A stretch of DNA of 64,000 nt, taken from assembly GCA_031216915.1 (NCBI GenBank), contig CM062296.1, positions 799,261,022 to 799,325,021 on the forward strand, written 5' to 3'. Positions 34,764-45,020 of this stretch are shown in pieces (within the stretch, counting starts at the first letter, position 1; each line of letters opens with the position of its first letter). The translations under genes were made by a program, and so were the position numbers. This stretch comes from Pictodentalium vernedei. Its lineage: Eukaryota > Mollusca > Scaphopoda > Dentaliida > Dentaliidae. The notes beneath the pieces were generated by a model, which saw only the letters and a list, made by a program, of their open reading frames with translations, had not been told where the DNA came from and searched no databases.

Positions 34764-35879
34764 TTTTTCTCCCCCACCATACAGCGGTAAAGTTAGCCAG
34801 AGGTAATCGGCGGTCACGTGCTGATATAATCAACTCATTTGGTGTTCGTTGTTTTGAAAAACTAACGACACCACAGGAAAGAGCATGCAAAAGTTATATA
34901 CCACGAAATCAATTAGGAAGGGTGGCATCTTGGGGTTTAAAGAGTTTTAGAGCATCAAACTTTGATCACACGGCATTCTGATGACGTCAATATGAATTTG
35001 TGGGTAGCAAAAAACTTATACGATATGCATAACGTCATAATTACGTTATAAATGTATAACGTCACGTGGGTGGGGTGGGATACATCTGTCTCTCCCTGCT
35101 ATCTCACCCTGGACAGACGTATGTTACACATGTAGTGGGGGGGGGGGGGGGGGAAATACCCCGTGTTACCCAATTTATTAGTTAAAAAATTCAAACATGA
35201 AGACAGCACGTTTTGCCGTATATTCATCCGTTACCGGGACACAGCCTTAATAACAAAGATTAAATAATACATCTGCAGTTATCGTTGCCTCAATAATTAA
35301 AGTATCATTGGATGAAGATTGTGAACCAATATTGTGGCAACGTAGATATCGCGACGCGTGCAGCATCACATACCACCTTGCGTGCAAAGTGTAAAATTAT
35401 TCGCCTGTTGTTCTATTTGAGAACTTCAAATTGCTAGCATACCACGATGTGGATTTACACTAGGTTTGTCAATGGTTGGGCAATCGTAATGTAAATTTCT
35501 TGTTTAACAATAACTTTGACAAGGTTTTGCGTGATTTGCGGTTTCCGTTCCACTTCTGGACATTTTCGGTTGAGATGATAGGTTATTTCAGATGTTGGAT
35601 TTTCAATCTTATCAGCGGTCGAGGGATTATATAATATAAGCTTGCTCCGGGGTGTAGGCCCCGGGATGTAATCTCCAGTTGTATATTTACCTCTGTTCAT
35701 GAATTCAACTATTAGGCAAGGCTCTGTAGACTGCCAGGGACGACTGCACATACAGCAGGTAGCCTAGCTGACGTTGGGAGAGAGGTCCTGTCAACCATGA
35801 AGCAGTCAGCGGTTTATGAACACAGGATATACATTTGTATCGAATTCAGTGATTCTAATAAGATATAACCACATTCTAA
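34764..35879. other. unassigned sequence
   Basis: It holds a guanine run at about 35137-35153. A 98-codon minus-strand open frame (35455-35751) has no recognisable motif. I see nothing Polinton-like. Confidence 0.35.
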
Positions 35880-37690
35880 TGCTGTTCAAAAGACTGCTTA
35901 CTACCAACTAGACCATGTTTAGGGCAGTATCCATGCAGGGGGGGGGGGGGGGTGCAAGGGTTGGCACAGCTGAATAAAAACTACAATTAAAATATAATCA
36001 GATCCCCGACTAAACATTTCATAGTGTAATATTTAATATAAGAGCATTTCTGGGATTCAGTTCCACGGCACCAGTGAGGTAGTGGATAGAGGTAGGGGTG
36101 GGGGGGGGGGGGGGTGTAACACCTTTGGTTTTGTACAATTGCTTCGCTACAATCAACTGGAGAGTGCCAAGTGGCAGCACCTGGTAGATTGCATCGAAGC
36201 AGTTTTATACAGTTCAGTTTCTCTACAACCAAGATTTAGATATAGATTTCCTTCATATAAGTTTTATGAAAATCTGCTTGTGAACGGTAACAGTGTTTGG
36301 GAGTTACATGTAGTTTCATTTTACAAGGTTATGCATTTGAGCGATATCCAATACAACTGAACAAGACTGCAAATAAAGTATAATCAAGCACCGGGCTGTA
36401 ACGTTTGAATATGCAAAATGTTAAAAAAAGAAAAAAAAGAAGAAAAGTTTTCAAGGATTCAGTTCCATGGCACCATTGCGGAAGTGTGTGCGTGTGTGTG
36501 TGTGTGTGTGTGGGGGGAGGGGGGGGGGGGGGGCTGGGGTAGCGGTTTGGTTTTTGTTCATTTACATCGTTACAATCCATTCGATTATGCCCTTTGGCAT
36601 CTACCAATAGGTTGCAACGAAGCGGTTATATACAATTTCCTTACTACCGAGCCTTAGAGTTTCACTGTCTTCACAAAGCCCTAATTTGTTACAATTTATA
36701 TTGATGACTGATATCAGGGTTTGGAATTTAGATTCGTTCAACAAGGTGTTTCAATTAAGCAGTATCCAAACAAGGTGGCACAACTGAACAAGGCTACAGA
36801 TAAAATATAATCAAGTCCCAGACTAAAGAGTTTTATAACATAATGGGTACTTTCAGAACTTTTCTGAGGTTCATCTCATTGGCACCAATGAGGCATTGAA
36901 GGGGGCTGGGCTGGGGTGGTGGTAGAACTTTTGGAATTTGTTCTCGTGCCTCTTTAAGATCCATTGGATAGCGCCCAGTGACACCCCCAAAAGACTGCAA
37001 GGAGGCAGTTTTATAAAGTTCAATTTCTCTTCTACCAGGCTTTAGTTTCGCACTTGCTTCTTAAAGCCTTAGGAAGTTACAGCTTGTTGGTGGGTTGTAT
37101 CAGTCTTTAGAAATAAGATTCATTTAACAAGGCTATTCAGCTGAGGTGGCACAACTGAACAATCAGCAAATAGAGTATGATAAAGACGAGGCCTAAAATG
37201 TTTCATAATCTGATAACATACTTTTCAATGATTCAACTACATGACACCAGTAACGCAAAAAGCGGAGATGGTGGGGAGGGGGTCAATTAGTTACAATCTA
37301 TTGCTGAATGGTATCAGGGTTTGGAAGTTAGTTTCATTTAACAAGGTTATTCTTTTAAGCAATATCCATGCAATACGGAACAACTGAATAAGACTACAAA
37401 TAAAGTGTAACTGGGTCAAGGACTAAGAAGTTTCATAATGCAATATGTAACATAAGAACTTTCCAGTGTATCTGCTCCATGGCACCAGTGGCAGTGGATG
37501 GGGTGAGTGGTATGTGGTGGGTAACCTTTATGGTTTGGTTCATTTGCTTCCTTACAATCCATTGCGAAGTGGCCTGTTGCAGGCTCAAGAGACTTCAACG
37601 AAGCAGTTTTATACCATTCGATTGTCCCACTATCAAGCTTTAGCTTTGCATGTTGCTTTATGGTTACTTAATTAGTTATAATTTAATTGT
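35880..37690. repeat. diverged tandem array with guanine runs
   Basis: At least five head-to-tail units each contain ACAACTGAATAAGACTAC-like words, then AAATAAAGTATAATCAAG, then TTTCATAATG, a TCCATGGCACCAGTG segment followed by a G-rich stretch, and a TTGCTTCCTTACAATCCAT segment. Unit starts are near 35985, 36357, 36782, 37151 and 37380, so spacing is roughly 230 to 425 bp. Units 1 and 2 carry long pure G runs (near 36100 and 36515). It lies between polymerase pieces 2 and 3. I see no coding. Confidence 0.85.
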
Positions 37691-37753
37691 GAATTTCAAA
37701 CATGAACAACATGTCCATGTCGGCTAATAATTCCCAGTGGATTTGATTCGTCT

Positions 37754-37927
37754 TTAGCCCCTTCCGACTACGGTTATCGTGACATTTTAACGTCACGTAG
37801 AATTGAATTAGGCTTTTGCGACATCAAAGACAATCGTTAAAAATCGGAGTATGTAATATTACGTACCGTAGTTACAAGACACGGGAATAAATGGGTAATA
37901 TTACATACCAAAGTCGCAAAGGGTTAA
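37754..37927. mobile_element. TTAA-type MITE inside the minus-strand polymerase
   Basis: One end, read inward on the minus strand, is TTAACCCTTTGCGACTTTGG. The other, read on the plus strand, is TTAGCCCCTTCCGACTACGG. Interior words GTAATATTAC and CGTAGTTAC/ACGGTTATC also pair loosely. Ends and target resemble the larger TTAA family, but the interior is different, so it is a separate piggyBac-like family. Polymerase homology stops at its right edge. Confidence 0.7.
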
Positions 37928-37997
37928 GAGAGTGCATCCCGGTCCATGCCGGGAGCCGTCTAATACTAGATCGTAATGTCTCCAAAGATGACACGAA
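37928..37997 (-). pseudogene. Polinton DNA polymerase B, piece 2 (70 bp)
   Basis: The minus strand here aligns base by base with 26135-26210 of the plus-strand polymerase copy: both contain TTGGAGA, then CAATCTAG/CGATCTAG, then GGCTCCC, at matching spacing. It is the continuation of polymerase piece 1 across the foldback. It ends at the TTAA of the neighbouring MITE. Confidence 0.75.
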
Positions 37998-38045
37998 AGT
38001 AGTATGTAATGTGGTTTTGAGGTGGAGGTTGGGGGACTCCGGAAG

Positions 38046-38226
38046 TGACGTCATGTCACGTGACCTAGTGGCGCCATGTTGTGTTGTCATGGTAACCCGC
38101 GTGAGCGGCCATGTTGTGACGTCATCTCCACAGTGATACGTGGTGTTAGTGCGCATGCGCAGCGCGTGTTGTTAGGGTGATACGAGCTTCCGTCGTCCAT
38201 TTTGTATACTGGAAGCCGCCATCTTG
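38046..38226. promoter_or_regulatory. promoter-like motif cluster in foldback arm end
   Basis: Within 180 bp lie two CRE-type octamers TGACGTCA (38046, 38117), an E-box CACGTG (38057), an NRF1-type palindrome TGCGCATGCGCA (38150) and a YY1-type GCCGCCATCTTGG (38214). The mirrored arm carries counterparts at about 42148-42330. Such clusters typify CpG-rich metazoan promoters. No transcript is known here, so function is inferred. Confidence 0.45.
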
Positions 38227-38920
38227 GTTTCTATGGTGGCACGTGATTGCTATGTTACCTAAGGCCTACAATAGGATAGGGGTATGTTCGGTGGGTATGC
38301 TCGATTGAATCGGAGTAAATCTGATTACCACAAACAACCCGACAATCCCCCAAATCACCAAAATACACCCAAAATCACCGAAATTGACTTTATTTCCCCA
38401 ATTTATCAGCTTAGCACCTAGTGCTATAGTACTAAGGGGTACAAGGGGGTGCATTCGATTGAACAGGAGAAATGTTCTGGATTAGAATTCTCCCAGAATC
38501 CCTTTTTGGATCCCTATCCCATGACGTTTTTCCCATTAAAAGACAGGTTCCTTTGGTAATTACCCAGAATTCTCCGCTTCTATCTATATATGCAATAGTT
38601 ATCGTTTATCTAGCCATGTTCCTTTATTCTAGAGTATACTCCAGTAGTGTAGAAGAGCCTATTAACTGGAACAGTTTACCTTATTATTGCTATATTTAGC
38701 AATTTCTGGTCTATTCTTGTTAGTTCTGACCCTATTCCAAGTACTCTTGTTGTTTCATTTATATAACTAACCAATCAGATTGCTTGATTTCCCATAATCT
38801 GTTTGCAGGGTTATCTCCCTTGTGTATAACAAAAGCCTATATTCAATGGCAATATCCCCAGGCACCCCAATTTTAGCACCCCTTTTTTGAAAACACCTGT
38901 GGCTATGGAATCCCTTTTTT

Positions 38921-39588
38921 GTCATATGTGCTTATGTGAAAAAGCACAATGTGACACAATGTGACCTAGCACAAAGGCACATGCTTTATGTGCCGATATG
39001 TGCTTATGTGAAAAAGCACAATGTGACACAATGTGCCCTATCACATAGGCACATACGGGTATTTGAGGATACCTTTGGCCTGGTATTGTATTATTTGAGG
39101 ATACCTATCGAGGATACCTACTGGAGAATCCCTTTTTTGTCATATGTGCTTATGTGAAAAAGCACAATGTGACACAATGTGCCCTAGCACAAAGGCATAT
39201 GCTTTATGTTCCGATATGTGCTTATGTGAAAAAGCACAATGTGACACAATGTGCCCTATCACATAGGCACATACGGGTATTTGAGGATACCTTTGGCCTG
39301 GTATTGTATTATTTGAGGATACCTATCGAGGATACCTACTGGAGAATCCCTTTTTGTCATATGTGCTTATGTGAAAAGGCACAATGTGACACAATATTCC
39401 CTATCACATAGGCGCATGCTTTATGTGCCGATATGTGCTTATGTGAAAAGGCACAATGTGACACAATATGCCCTATCACATAGGCACATACGGGTATTTG
39501 AGGATACCTATGGCCCGGCATTGTATTATTTGAGGATACCTATTGAGGATACATATCGAGGATACCTTTTGGAGAATCCCTTTTTTGT
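38921..39588 (+). repeat. three tandem units of about 218 bp in left arm
   Basis: Units begin GTCATATGTGCTTATGTGAA at 38921, 39139 and 39356. Each contains two copies of a GCACAATGTGACACAATGTG word and ends with TTTGAGGATACC repeats and GGAGAATCCC. The right arm holds the inverted equivalent (about 40790-41450) with one unit shortened. Confidence 0.9.
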
Positions 39589-39941
39589 CGCATTAGGCTA
39601 TGTAAAAGCCCTCAATGGGTCTAATGTAGTCTTACCAACCGCTTCCATCTTGTCGCCAAAGCTCCAAGGCCATTACAGGTCTATGGCCTATCTGTCCTAT
39701 CATTAGCTTCTACGACAGTCTTGTTCCATTGCGGCCTTGTACCAGTACTATTGGCTTCTGTTATTCTGCCCCATATCTCATCCATTACCTCCTAGCTATA
39801 CCTATCTCAGTCTCGACTATAACATTGATCAAGGTTGAATCAGATTTCCCCTGTATACGTATAAGGCATTCCGTTATTGAGATTCCTAGCCGAGTCCGTA
39901 AAATATGGATTCCGTGTTTTAACATCAATACTCGAGGGTAT

Positions 39942-40434
39942 GGAAAGAGACTGGTAATACCCAATTCAGCAATGACTACAAGAACCTGAACAGAGACAAC
40001 CAACCCTTACAAAACAACAAAGGTACAACAGAACGAAGATCCAACACAACCAAGATCGAAGTAAACAGAACTGATTTATGAACAGATACAAGACAACTGT
40101 TCGAATGAAGTGAACGAAGATACAACAGAACCAAGATCGTAGTGAACATAACAAAGTTTTCACCTGAATGAACTGTAATCCCTAAATATAACCCAATGTT
40201 AACCCCCTTAAATTGAACAAACCTGAATGAACCCTTTGAACTGAACAAAACTTTGAATTGAATGAAAGAACTATATATAATATAAATAAATAGTTAACCC
40301 CTTTGAACTGAATGAATTTTTTGAACTATCATCCCAATGTTAACACCTTTGAAATGAATGAATTTTAAACTTAATAAATTTTAACTGATTAAACTACAAC
40401 CCATTGAACTGAATTCTTCTAATAGGGGAGGGAA
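39942..40434. other. foldback central spacer
   Basis: A-rich sequence made of short imperfect direct repeats such as CAACAGAACGAAGATCCAAC / ACAACAGAACCAAGATCGTA and CCTTTGAACTGAATGAA. No gene is seen. Confidence 0.7.
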
Positions 40435-42376
40435 ATACCCTCGAGTATTGATGTTAAAACACGGAATCCATATTTTACGGACTCGGCTAGGAATCTCAAT
40501 AACGGAATGCCTTATACGTATACAGGGGAAATCTGATTCAACCTTGATCAATGTTATAGTCGAGACTGAGATAGGTATAGCTAGGAAGTAATGGATGAGA
40601 TATGGGGCAGAATAACAGAAGCCAATAGTACTGGTACAAGGCCGCAATGGAACAAGACTGTTGTAGAAGCTAATGATAGGACAGATAGGCCATAGACCTG
40701 TAATGGCCTTGGAGCTTTGGCGACAAGATGGAAGCGGTTGGTAAGACTACATTAGACCCATTGAGGGCTTTTACATAGCCTAATGCGACAAAAAAGGGAT
40801 TCTCCAAAAGGTATCCTCGATATGTATCCTCAATAGGTATCCTCAAATAATACAATGCCGGGCCATAGGTATCCTCAAATACCCATATGTGCCTATGTGA
40901 TGGGCATAGTGTGTCACATTGTGCCTTTTCACATAAGCACATATCGGCACATAAAGCATGTGCCTATGTGATAGGGCATATTGTGTCACATGTGCCTTTT
41001 CACATAAGTACATATGACAAAAAGGGATTCTCCAGTAGGTATCCTCAAATAATACAATACCAGGCCAAAGGTATCCTCAAATACCCGTATGTGCCTATGT
41101 GATAGGGCACATTGTGTCACATTGTGCTTTTTCACATAAGCACATATCGGAACATAAAGCATGTGCCTTTGTGCTAGGGCACATTGTGTCACATTGTGCT
41201 TTTTCACATAAGCACATATGACAAAAAAGGGATTCTCCAGTAGGTATCCTCGATAGGTATCCTCAAATAATACAATACCAGGCCAAAGGTATCCTCAAAT
41301 ACCCGTATGTGCCTATGTGATAGGGCACATTGTGTCACATTGTGCTTTTTCACATAAGCACATATCGGCACATAAAGCATGTCCCTTTGTGCTAGGTCAC
41401 ATTGTGTCACATTGTGCTTTTTCACATAAGCACATATGACAAAAAAGGGATTCCATAGCCACAGGTGTTTTCAAAAAAGGGGTGCTAAAATTGGGGTGCC
41501 TGGGGATATTGCCATTGGATATAGGCTTTTGTTATACACAAGGGAGATAACCCTGCATACAGATTATGGGAAATCAAGCAATCTGATTGGTTAGTTATAT
41601 AAATGAAACAACAAGAGTACTTGGAATAGGGTCAGAACTAACAAGAATAGACCAGAAATTGCTAAATATAGCAATAATAAGGTAAACTGTTCCAGTCAAT
41701 AGGCTCTTCTACACTACTGGAGTATACTCTAGAATAAAGGAACATGGCTAGATAAACGATAACTATTGCATATATAGATAGAAGCGGAGAATTCTGGGTA
41801 ATTACCAAAGGAACCTGTCTTTTAATGGGAAAAACGTCATGGGATAGGGATCCAAAAAGGGATTCTGGGAGAATTCTAATCCAGAACATTTCTCCTGTTC
41901 AATCGAATGCATCCCCTTGAACCCCTTAGTACTATAGCACTAGGTGCTAAGCTGATAAATTGGGGAAATAAAGTCAATTTCGGTGATTTTGGGTGGATTT
42001 TGGTGATTTGGGGGATTGTCGGGTTGTTTGTGGTAATCAGATTTACTCCGATTCAATCGAACATACCCACCGAACATACCCCTATCCTATTGTAGGCCTT
42101 AGGTAACATAGCAATCACGTGCCACCATAGAAACCAAGATGGCGGCTTCCAGTATACAAAATGGACGACGGAAGCTCGTATCACCCTAACAACACGCGCT
42201 GCGCATGCGCACTAACATCACGTATCACTATAGAGATGACGTCACAACATGGCCGCTCACGCGTGTTACCATGACAACACAACATGGCGCCACTAGGTCA
42301 CGTGACATGACGTCACTTCCGGGGTCCCCCACCGGGGTCCCCCAACCTCCACCTCAAAACCACATTACATACTACT
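40435..42376 (-). repeat. foldback right arm
   Basis: Inverted copy of the left arm, outer end CATACTACT at 42376. Polymerase piece 1 resumes immediately beyond the duplicated CACGAA. Confidence 0.92.
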
Positions 42377-44572
42377 CACGAAAATTTTCAATCATGTCTG
42401 CCGAGAGAAGGAAGTTGGTTTTCAGATATAGATTGTGATAATCACTCATGAATTTCATGTCGAATATTTTCCACCGTTTTTGAGCGTGTCCATATTCAAC
42501 GTAAATGTCAGCATCGTAAAATGTGGAATAAAAACAATATTTGGATGGTAGCATCGACTCGTCGGATCTATGCAAACCGTCCATACAATCATGGGAATAA
42601 ACTCCTTTCATCAATATGCTCTACAATTGGCGCCCGTCTCGAAAGTGGTGAGTAGACCATAAATTTCTCCTCCCTTAAATTGCGACTATTTTCGACTATT
42701 TCTCAAGACTGGTCGACATGAATTTGAGACTATCTATGAAGCGTCTTTCGCTCTTGATATCAAATGCAGACATTTATCCATCTATTATTCCTTATTTTTG
42801 TCTGTCTACGGCTATCCATTCAGCAATATAAATGCACTGTTCCCCTCTCTTCGCGACGCAGTTTATATATCCTTCGCTGAGACTCTGCACAAACAGATGA
42901 CTGTCATAGCGCGACATATTGTGAAATATCACTGGAAAGAATTTTGCATCTCGATATTTTAGATCGCAATTGCTGTGAGCGGCACCTCGAAATTTACGTG
43001 TGTGCTGACCGTGATCTCTTACTTTCTTGCATTCGGGTGCCAACGTTTTGGTGAAGTGTAGTGTACAGATGTGACCTTCAGTAGCTCTCTTACAGTCTTT
43101 CATTTGCCTGTACGTAATGATCATCTTCACAGGAGTTTTGAATTGCTCGTATAGTTTTGGATTTGAGTCACGTCGTCATTATCCATCTGTTTTGTGTAAG
43201 TGTTCGGACCCGAAAAATGTCGATCGTCGTTAGAACATTTTATGTGGAAAGAATAACCAGAAGGTATTTCCTTCTATTTTTCGGTGAGACTCTGACGATC
43301 GTCGGGCTGACACGAACTTATTTTTGCCGTGAAACATTCGAAATCGGCATACACAACAAACGGCACTCCCTGTTTTCTGCTGTGATGTATGAGTTTAATG
43401 TAAGGGTGAGGTTAGGGCATGCCGACGGCAATGCATTGATATGAGTTGCAATACCCCTCGTGATCTTCCAGCGTTTCTTTGCGTTGGAAGGAATGCAGAG
43501 AGTGGAAAAAAATCTCTCCCCATTGCGTCTAGTAGCCTGTGCTGACAATAATCGACTCATGCTCTTTTGATCCAACAATGATGTTGATTATCGTCTTCTG
43601 AAATTAATAATAAATTGATGATTTTCTCGCGATTTTTTGAGAACTTAATCACAGAGGAAATATGTGTTTTTCGAATCGTCATATCCCAAAATGTAGACAG
43701 CGATCGTGGGATTGGGATTTTCAAAATGATCGATGTCGCCTAGCCGAAACGGAAAATCCATTCCTAACCAATCTAAATTCTTAGAAGTCTCCGTGTACTT
43801 CGATACTCTCTTCGGATGCGTTTCTACGAGTTATAAGGCAGACTTGACAACCCGATTTAAGCATTGACTGTCTTCTTTATTTTCCACGTTCATCACAGCC
43901 TTTTTATTTTCTGTGAAATAAGACAGTTGTATATACAAAAACGCTCGCAATGGATCGTACTTGTCAGTGTAAATTTCTAAATTCAATACTTCTTCGAATC
44001 TCCAATTGCTTCCTTCGTTCTGATACAGCACCAAAGATTCTATTATTTTTCTTTCTTTCATTTCATTAGAGATATCGGACATAGAAGAGGTTTCGGTCAC
44101 GGTGTGCGTGCTAGATTGAAAATATTCTCGCTCTCATCCTACGGGAGTTGGCGACAGCTGTTTGTGTATGACTTTAGGCAAGACTTCTATGTCATTATCT
44201 TTTTCGAGTTCAGCCATCGCTGCTTTCACGATAGCGGTTACTTGGTCTTCTTTTTTTATTTCCGCTGTAGCCGATTAAATCGAATTATTCTTTTGATTTC
44301 TCCAAATCTTTCCACCCTTTTGATTCATATTTTCACCCCATCGAGTGAACAAATAGTCTATAAACTTAAATCTCTTCAACGACCCTGCTCCTTTCAAACC
44401 CAGTACACGCGCTCTCGATTTTAATTCGAATACTTTTTTTCTGACCGTTCGCGGTTCGTATGACTTCGATTATCTGTGGTTTGGTTCTATAACTCGAAGA
44501 TTGTGCGAAGCCGAGATTTTTCACCTGACTTTTCAATTGAGCAAGACTGCACGTTTCCAATGAATATAACAT
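42377..44572 (-). pseudogene. Polinton DNA polymerase B, piece 1 (N-terminal half)
   Basis: On the minus strand an N-terminal SAP-like segment starts MLYSLETCSLAQLKSQVKNL (44572). Next come FEEVLNLEIYTDKYDPLRAF (43831-44100) and a region near 43318-43580 with an ALPSACPNLTLTLNSY segment. A Cys/His block resembles endonuclease VII (DHGQHTRKFRGAAHSNCDLK; one expected Cys appears as Gly). An exonuclease motif FFPVIFHNMSRYDSHLF sits at 42792-43130. The pre-palm segment FYSTFYDADIYVEYGHAQKR runs to SADMIENFRE at 42372, where the foldback begins. Frames are interrupted about six times. Protein-primed polymerases of this family copy the element from its ends. Confidence 0.92.
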
Positions 44573-44897
44573 TTTCTTTATTATTAAAAAAATGTTTTAA
44601 ATGCTAAAAATTGTTTTAAGTGTTAAATGTTTTTTAATTTCCTCTCTCTATATATATATGTAAGAAAAACATTTTTGTTTTCCTTTAAGTTAAAAAATTT
44701 AATTTGAAGAAAAAATTAAAAACAAAATTGAAATCACTTTTTTTTATTTCTTCTATATGTGCAGAAAAATTTTTTTTTTAACTTAAAGAAAATAAAAATT
44801 AAAATCAGTTAAATTTGTTTTCATAGTATATATATAGGACATAAAAAATGATAAAAATAAATTAAAAATTTATCAAAAATTGTTTCTCATATTATAT
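44573..44897. other. AT-rich flank upstream of polymerase
   Basis: Long A and T tracts with TATATATA near 44650 and 44830. It may have held the polymerase promoter. No coding. Confidence 0.45.
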
Positions 44898-45020
44898 ACT
44901 GAGTCAAAAAAGAATGTATAATAAACTTCGAGGAGCACTTTTTAAGTATTATCGACTTTAATCCCAAACAAATCATTGTATATTCATATTTCGAGTCTAG
45001 CTGTATGAATTTGCATAATT

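Larger units (their letters stand above)
37998..39941 (+). repeat. foldback left arm
   Basis: It matches 40435-42376 inverted. Differences by eye are scattered substitutions and small indels, for example ACTCCGG here against a tandemly repeated ACCCCGG segment in the other arm. The inner end is ACTCGAGGGTAT. Confidence 0.92.
37998..42376. mobile_element. giant foldback element, 4.38 kb, with 6-bp target duplication
   Basis: Two arms of 1944 and 1942 bp are near-identical inverted copies around a 493-bp spacer. The ends read AGTAGTATGTAATGTGG inward from both sides. The bases just outside are CACGAA on the left and CACGAA on the right, a 6-bp target duplication. It interrupts the minus-strand polymerase: piece 1 ends at its right edge and piece 2 begins at its left. 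Arms hold internal repeats and CpG-containing terminal segments but no convincing gene. Frames such as 38472-38699 occur in both arms only because the arms are copies. A 6-bp duplication with AG...CT ends is what I would expect of Polinton-type integration, so this may be a non-autonomous Polinton relative made of two giant terminal repeats. Confidence 0.88.

Noticed and set aside
35455-35751. 98-codon frame as a further Polinton gene
   Set aside because: No resemblance to any Polinton protein, and it lies among later insertions.
36082-36657. Gly-rich frames in the tandem array
   Set aside because: They depend on guanine runs and shift between units.
38472-38699. 75-codon frame present in both foldback arms (also 41662-41889)
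   Set aside because: Its conservation is explained by arm identity, not selection. No recognised motif.
38936-41425. Several 73-110 codon frames repeated along the foldback (MKKHNVTQC-type)
   Set aside because: They reflect direct and inverted repeats. The same DNA is open in both arms and carries no domain or independent codon signal.
37998-42376. Reading the inverted repeats as CRISPR or as a plasmid replication palindrome
   Set aside because: Arm length, target duplication and host context indicate a eukaryotic foldback transposon.
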